Shown: positions 57,501 through 64,000 of the stretch, piece after piece
Position numbering within the stretch: position 1 is the first letter of the stretch
Layout of the letters: every line of letters begins with the position of its first letter
From: Tetranychus cinnabarinus
Lineage: Eukaryota; Arthropoda; Arachnida; Trombidiformes; Tetranychidae
Assembly: GCA_022266195.1 (NCBI GenBank)
Contig: WHVY01000002.1
Coordinates: 9,191,001 to 9,255,000, forward strand
DNA length: 64,000 nt
Direction of reading: 5' to 3'
Position numbers and translations under genes: made by a program
The notes under the pieces: model-generated
What the model was told of the DNA's origin: nothing
What the model saw: only the letters and a program-made list of their open reading frames with translations
Databases searched by the model: none

Positions 57501-60500
57501 TATGCCTTTCATGTTTTTTATGGAAGTCACTGTTTATCTTACCTTTTTCATGATTATTGTTGAATCTTTATGTAAATTGTTAGTCGCAGTGTTACACAGC
57601 CTATTCTTACTGAGGCGAGTTGAGGCTTATTTGGTTTCTAAAATTTAAGCTTCTTTTATATGATATATTTGATGAATTTATATTTTAGCACAAATACAAA
57701 ATTGAACATTAACAAAATACACTTGAGAATACAGTCAAATCGTTTGCAGCCTATTAAATAGAGAAACCGAATTTATAATTTCCTAAAAACAATTGAAAAC
57801 TGGTAAATTGCACAATTAAACAAATGATTTTATCCATTAACAATGATATTAAACTCAAAAAAAATTGAAGCAAAATATTCGCTGATGTTTAAAACTGGGA
57901 TAATAGATGGCGCAAGCTCTTTAATCAATTTCTTTTCTTGTTGGTTATCAATTCAATTGGATTTTATATTTAGTTTTGTTTAATTGATTTTATATCAGTT
58001 GAATCTTTTGTTCATCGTAATTTCATCAAATTTAATGCTTTGAACACCCAGTGACTCCACCATAAGGATTAGTTTTTCATTTCGTTTCTGTGTATAACTA
58101 ATTTAAGTTGGAACAAAGTACAAAATTTAAAAATCAAAATACAAGTCAAAAGCTTAAAAGCCATCAGAATCAATTGAATTTATCTAATAATCTTAAATTT
58201 AGTTTTCTTATTGTTCAAACGCTTTTCCCTTTTATCAGATCTTTCTTCAGATTCCTTTCACCCTCAAATGAAGATAACAAGTAATATAAATTATTACGGC
58301 TCATTGTTAGACTTCAAACTAAACAGCATTTAGACTGTAATTTAATATTTAATTTTAACCAAACAATTTATAGTTGAGCGGATACTCTTTTTGTAAAGTA
58401 TTGTTCACTTGGATATTGATATCGCCAATTCTGATAAGGTTGATCAATGAATTCATTGGTTTACTGTTGAATGAGCTTGTATTGTATTAGAGATAAATTA
58501 ATGGTAAATTAATCCAGCAAAACCATCTAAATAAACTAAATAATTTGCCATTTATAAATTGCCTCTTTAATGAAGGATAATTTGTGCTTGTTTTGTTTGT
58601 ATTTTCATCTGAAATGCCAAAAGTATTAACTCTGTAATGATATTTGTGTGCGTTTCTTGCCACAATTTAAGTTGATTGAACAAGAAAAATACTGTGAAGA
58701 TATTAATGTCAACAACAGCCTTTAGTGTAAATACAATCTTAAACCAAATAAAATTGGAATCAAGAATGATCAGCTTATGATTAATTGTGTGTCAAATGAT
58801 ATACTTGCCTGACTAATAAGTTATTTACATTGATCAAAAATTATCCAACTCTCAACTTTAATCAATAAAGTTACTTCAAAATGAACAGATAACGCACAAT
58901 TTTCATTCACTTAACCATATTTCAATGATAAATTTATCTTACGGTGATGTTTATGATAACAAAAAAGCAATTTCATCAACCTTTGATATAGTAAAATGAA
59001 AATCATCAATGAAACGTTCAGTTTCATTCATCAATTTACCAATTCGTTTCACTTTTCACTATCAACGTTCAATTGCTTTTTATTACAACCATTTTTTTCT
59101 GTCTAATTTCACTGTCTTTGAGTCTCTTCATGTCGCTTCAAGGAGGTCCTCCAGCATTAATCATGATAAATTGAACAAGAACCGTTCATAATAACCAGTC
59201 ATTCGTTAATTAATAATAATAACTATTACAATCATGATAATCAACGGAAATGACATTGCAACACCCATTCAACGGCAAATCTAAATTATTATCATTTGAT
59301 AACATTCAAAGTTGAAGATTTATGGAATTAATAGTTGGCTATTAATTGATTTCCACCATTAAAAACGTTTCCCTGGCACAATTCACTGATATATGGCCAA
59401 AAAACTCTTCTTTTGCGTTGACAACTGCTTGATAGGTAATTTAAGGTAATGTGTGTAAATTGTGTCAATCAATCATCAATTGTTTTACCTCAATTGATTA
59501 CATTATTGCAAGTTACCGACAACCTGTTTGATGAAACAAGATTCTTTGTGTTTAACCAATGATGTCTGGTTGTAAAAAAGAGTCAACTTGAATGATAGTC
59601 TTCTATGAATAGATGAAAGTTGGTGGTTTGATGATCCTTAAAAGAGTTACATTCGAGATGATTTCCATTCCAATTATATTAACTGTTTCCATGATAACCT
59701 CCAATTTGATTATGAATCCATCCAAGAAACTAGACTTTTTTCCTTGTTGGCATCAAATGTTTCCAATTAATTTGATTTTCATTTGGAGCCGTTTGTCAAT
59801 GATTGAACCAAAATCACATCTGCAATTAGAGAATGAAAAAGTATGTTAAAGTGTGAACACAAGGAAGCAATTGAGTGAAAAAATTTAAACCTGAGTCAAT
59901 TGATCAGCTCAATTTGATCAAATTGAAATCAATTAGATTAACCATTATTAAACTGGATGCCATTCAAAGTTTTCCCATGAAGATAAATGTTAATGAATCT
60001 TTTCCTGTTCAGCAAGAAAAGTATCATTTTACCATTTCATGTTATCTTAGTTGTTGTATTTTTTCTTGTAGCCTTTGCTTTTGCCACTTTAACCAACTCA
60101 TGTTTTAACTCTTGTAAATTATTGATTAAGTTAATTATTTTCCATCTCCAGTGAGTATACCTTACAATGGTGTTTCTTGATTGCTTTTTTGTTCCTTCCT
60201 CTGGTGAGATCAATGTTTTTTTATACATTTACCATCCATGATTATTTAACTTCTTCGCGGAAGGTGGAACCCATTCAGAGTAAGGTAAAAATGAGAATGA
60301 AGAGACAACCAGGGAGAGAAGTAAAATCAGAACTCGAGTTGACATGATCTTACAAAGCCTTCGGATGACCCTGATCGATGAAATTCACTTTGCTGTCGAT
60401 TTTTTCTTCTCCTTTCTTCCTCTCTTTCTCTTGTAATTTTATTACATTTCTATTCTTTCTCAGCATCTTTTCTTAACTCCAGCTCGTATTCAACATTCTT

Positions 60501-63039
60501 ACCAGGATAAACTAAACCCTTTTTCAAACTTACTTGCAAGCTCTTTTCTTTCTCTATTCAAGTTATGATTAACATTAAGTTGATGGTTATGTTAAAGCTA
60601 ATGGTAATAGCGATGACAATGTTTTTTTTCTCTCCTGATGATCAAGATGATTACGATGAAGCATTTGTTTGCAAATGTTTGTGGATGTTGATATAGCAGG
60701 CAGAATACAATAAAGATCATTTTTGTTAGTCTTCCATTTTTCTTCTTGGTCTTGCTCAGCTTCTATGGATCCTGTCTTCATGGCGATTTTCATCATTATT
60801 ATAAAACTTAATGAAATAGGCTGGAAATGGAGAGAGAAAGAAAGAGGTGAAAGAATTGGATTCTAACCAAGCATGAAATATCATATTATATTGTTAAATA
60901 AAGTTCATTGTCAGCAGCGAAGATATTAATGATGTTGAAGTATTTTTGTTCATTATGATCATTCCCTGTTTTCACTGGGAGTTTAATAGTTCTTTTGGGT
61001 TTCCTTTTTTACCTCATTCCTTGAGTTGAACTAAAATATGTGTAACATTGTATTTTGCAAAATCGATCGAGTAAACCTAACAAAAAAAGAGGGAAAAAAT
61101 CATTTAGTTTTTATGACATTGATCAGGCGAGATTGGAAACTTTTTTTATATAATTAGGTTAGATTAAGGTAATAATGGGATTGACATTGACTGTAATTGA
61201 CTATCGAGAAGATTCGTTAAATTGAAATTTAAAAAAAACAAGTAAAATTAACTTGTGATTCGAGATGAGATTAATGAATGAGAGAAAAATGAAATCAAGA
61301 AACTTGGCAAAGATTGAAAGGATAAAAATATTAGCTCAAGGAAAAACAAACGATACAAGATTCTATCGTAATGATGTTGATAATAAATTGAGAAATATTA
61401 GGACAATTAAGGCATTAAATAAGAGTAAGCTTCGAGAATAGACAGAGAAAAAAGAAACATTACAAGATATTTACACTTGTGCTACTTATTATAATGAAAT
61501 GTTTCTACTCAAAAGAAAATATTGAATAAAGGTAGCATTTAATAGGGATAATACTGTCAGGTTGTGAGTATGTGTTGCGCAGTTTCAATAGATTTGGTAA
61601 AAAATACTAACCAAAAAATTAACAAAAATACAGTAATTCACGGAAAAGATCAATTTCTGGTCTTTTTTGGTCTTTTAGTGAGTTCCACAGAAGTATAAGA
61701 ATAACAAGTTTAGTTTTAACACATTACCAGGAAAATAATAAAACTGGTTAACACCATTCCAACTTTTTCACCCATAGAAAACAGGTGAAGAGCAAAGAGG
61801 CGTCAGGTGAAAATGAAATCCAGGGCTGAACGTTGAGGTTTATACCTAAATATAAAAATTTGTTAGAAAGAGAAAAGAAAAGAAATCAAAAGAAACTAAA
61901 CCAAAGTACACAAGAAAAAAAAACTTAAGTTACTATTGAAACATATGTAAGAGTAGAAAATGTGAGGAAACTTGGATTAACAGTTAAGAAACAGTTTAAC
62001 ACAAAAGTTAAATTGAAACAAAATAATTGGGTTCATTTGAACAAGTAGTGTTTAGATTTTTAAAGCTAATGTTTATCACAATTTGGGTAATTTGAGAAGA
62101 CATTTTGGTTTTTTAGGGGGAAGGGTTAGGTTAAAGTGGGTAAAAAAGGTTGTCAAGGGGGAAATCAACTATCAATTTCAATTTTAATCATAAATTACTT
62201 GTTGTATTACTTTCCCCCTTAGTTTCCCTCATTACCATAGTTACCAAACTTGACGGTAAAGTTGGCTTTTTGGGTGTTAAACAGGTGAGTTAAAAAAACA
62301 ATTTGAATGTTTTTGTCGTCCAAGTTTTTTGAATTTACAATTAGGTCAACGTAGTTACTCGAAGCTATTCAGAATGAATTTGCTCAAAGGATTGAACGGA
62401 CAAAGTTAACCTAATAACGATACGTTCAACAAGAGAATGGTGAAAGTTTAATTGTTGGTCTTCGTGTTTGGTTCAACTGGTTACATTGATTCCTTGCAAA
62501 ACAACAGGAAAGGCAACCAAAGAAAGATAACCAGCAATAGACAGTAATCACATGGCGAAAGTAAGTGAGAGAGTGAAGAGAAGAGAAGAGAAAAGAAAGG
62601 GAAAGGGAAAGATTGAAGAGAAACTTCTTCTTTAGAATGGCGCAATCGACTCTTTCTTCATTGTCGAGAGTGAATTTTGTCTCTCTTTCTTTTCATCATA
62701 CAATCTCGCATTTTTCTTGAAGCTGTTCAAGAAGAGTTTCATCTCGTTCATTCTCCTGCTTCTTTGTTTAATCTGTTCTCTGTTCAACTGCTTTTTCTTG
62801 CTCTCCTTGTCTTTCTTTCATCTGACTCATTTCATTTCAAGTTATTTCGAGTTAAATTCATCTTTTCTCGTATTTTTAACTTTTTCCTTTAAAATTGCCT
62901 TGACTTCAATTCCTTTCAACTGCCTTCTTCATCTTGTTCATTTTTTCCCTGTTTCTCGATTACACCTTTTCTTTCTGTGACAATTTCACTTCTTCACCGT
63001 TTCAATTTTTAGGTTGATTCACACATTAAAGTCACAACA
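54576..63039. other. 8.4-kb region without recognisable genes
   Basis: I found no frame with family similarity, no transposon signature and no RNA gene on either strand. It contains pyrimidine-rich tracts (about 60400-60500 and 62640-62990) and a GTT/GAT microsatellite. It may hold Wnt16 enhancers, a long intron, or 5' UTR exons of the micropeptide transcript. Confidence 0.45.
56850..56885 (+). repeat. GTT/GAT trinucleotide microsatellite
   Basis: About five GTT units are followed by about five GAT/GGT units, with no coding context. Confidence 0.7.
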
Positions 63040-63183
63040 ATGGATTACAAGCACTCGGAATGGGCTTTGGTTCTTGTCATGTCTGCCTTTATGGTTATAA
63101 TGGTGATTTTTGCCTTCTTACTGGCCGTGGGCCTTCGTATGTGCTACAAAAAACCAAGAGTACCTGGGCCTAGTAGTGCCTAG
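63040..63183 (+). CDS. 47-aa single-pass transmembrane micropeptide
   Basis: ATG (acaacaATGG context) to TAG. A short N-terminus (MDYKHSEW) precedes about 24 hydrophobic residues (ALVLVMSAFMVIMVIFAFLL and on to VGL), then a basic, proline-containing tail (RMCYKKPRVPGPSSA). This looks like a type I or III small membrane protein. The base composition is less AT-rich than its surroundings and it uses mixed codons, unlike random frames nearby. A TTTTTAG acceptor about 28 bp upstream of the ATG suggests that a 5' UTR exon is spliced on. No family is recognised; it is comparable in size to known arthropod membrane micropeptides, but no homology is claimed. Confidence 0.55.
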   Translation: MDYKHSEWALVLVMSAFMVIMVIFAFLLAVGLRMCYKKPRVPGPSSA

Positions 63184-64000
63184 ATGATGGTATTTATTTA
63201 CAATATTTAATATGAATATTGTGTTTTTTCGTGATCTTTTTGATAATAACATCATCACAACACATCCTAACAACAGCAATGTGGCCATTAAAGCATAAAA
63301 TTCATCAATCAATTCAAATAACAGATCGACCTCGTCAACTTTCTATTCTGAAAATCATTTGATATACGCTGATTGCCATCATCATTATCCAATGGGTACC
63401 TACGATATCAGCAACCTTTAGATACAAGATGATGCGAAAATAGAAAACTTCTTAGCATTTTTTTCGTTGATCATTAATTTTGAAAAATTTATCGATTCAC
63501 TTTCCAGTCTTCAATTTTACCTTTGGTTTATCGCTCAGTTTTTCAATGGATTATTTCTTTAACCTTATGTTCCAAATTTATCAATTTTTTTGTTACATGG
63601 CTAATATGGATTTATTTGAAAAAATTAAAATGTAAAATAAGCTTAGCTTATTATTCAAAGTTTTTTGTTGGTAATTTTGCTAATTTACCAATGCCAAATA
63701 TTTTACTTTCTCTGACTAGACAGCTTCCTAATGTTACATGCTAACTAAATCAGCTCGTTATCTTCAAGTCAATAATAATTTTTGTCAAACAAAATTTGCA
63801 AAATAAAATCTTGATATTTAAAATATGAAAGTCACTTTTCTTTCTTGATCGTTCTTGATTTCAATTAGAGTTGGACGATAACAATAAAAATATCGATAGT
63901 TATCGATAAATATTAACATACGTAAACCTCTTATGGGCACATTTCATTCCGATCTTATACTGGTCTTATATTAATAATAAGATTAAACCAGAAAATACTG
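63184..64000. other. 3' flank and window end, no gene seen
   Basis: AT-rich. It includes the paired TATCGATA sites at 63891-63908. A gene starting beyond the window is possible. Confidence 0.4.
63891..63908. promoter_or_regulatory. Two adjacent TATCGATA (DRE-like) sites
   Basis: TATCGATA at 63891-63898 and 63901-63908. In Drosophila this palindrome is the DRE bound by DREF at housekeeping promoters. It may mark a promoter just beyond the window; assigning the function here is inference. Confidence 0.35.

Noticed and set aside
59613..59849. 78-codon plus-strand frame in the gene-free region
   Set aside because: The composition is typical of random AT-rich frames and no domain is seen.

Overview
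The window looks like nuclear DNA of an arthropod, most likely a chelicerate and plausibly a spider mite (Tetranychus-like). It is AT-rich, with compact genes, short GT-AG introns and short intergenic gaps. It holds a Wnt16-type gene (absent from Drosophila) and a lineage-specific secreted family that I cannot match to any family I know. The species call is inference. Conserved genes recognised from their protein sequence are EED/esc (PRC2), GLE1 (mRNA export), phospholipase C-delta, NDUFAF4 (complex I assembly), RASA1/p120 RasGAP and Wnt16. Two further genes are well supported but unassigned: an intronless zinc-finger gene and a large secreted Glu/Lys/Arg-rich protein gene.

Layout. 1-4.2 kb: EED (+) converges on GLE1 (-). 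4.2-11.8 kb: a repeat fragment, then a three-gene cassette of secreted proteins (A on -, B and C on +) with a 2.7-kb imperfect palindrome between B and C. 12.6-23.1 kb: PLC-delta on the minus strand. Its 7.3-kb third intron contains a second copy of the cassette (A', B', C') carrying a Tigger/pogo transposon. 22.8-31.05 kb: a tandem duplication of the PLC-delta first exon and upstream region. One copy is split by a 4.0-kb segment that carries the zinc-finger gene and is flanked by a 9-bp direct repeat. 32.3-39.2 kb: NDUFAF4 (-) and RASA1 (+), head to head. 41.1-47.8 kb: the secreted coiled-coil protein. 50.4-54.6 kb: Wnt16. 54.6-63.0 kb: about 8.4 kb in which I see no gene, followed by a 47-codon single-pass membrane micropeptide ORF.

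How it fits together. The conserved genes are unrelated housekeeping or signalling genes (chromatin silencing, mRNA export, lipid and Ras signalling, respiration, Wnt), so no operon-like logic is expected. The lineage-specific part is a young, repeat-driven region. Secreted genes were duplicated as a block into a host intron. A roughly 400-bp promoter plus start-codon segment is shared, in inverted orientation, by GLE1 and RASA1. A PLC-delta first exon was duplicated, and a gene-bearing segment inserted into one copy. Exon joins were inferred by eye from GT-AG sites, reading phase and family conservation; joins that keep phase and restore known domains are given high confidence.
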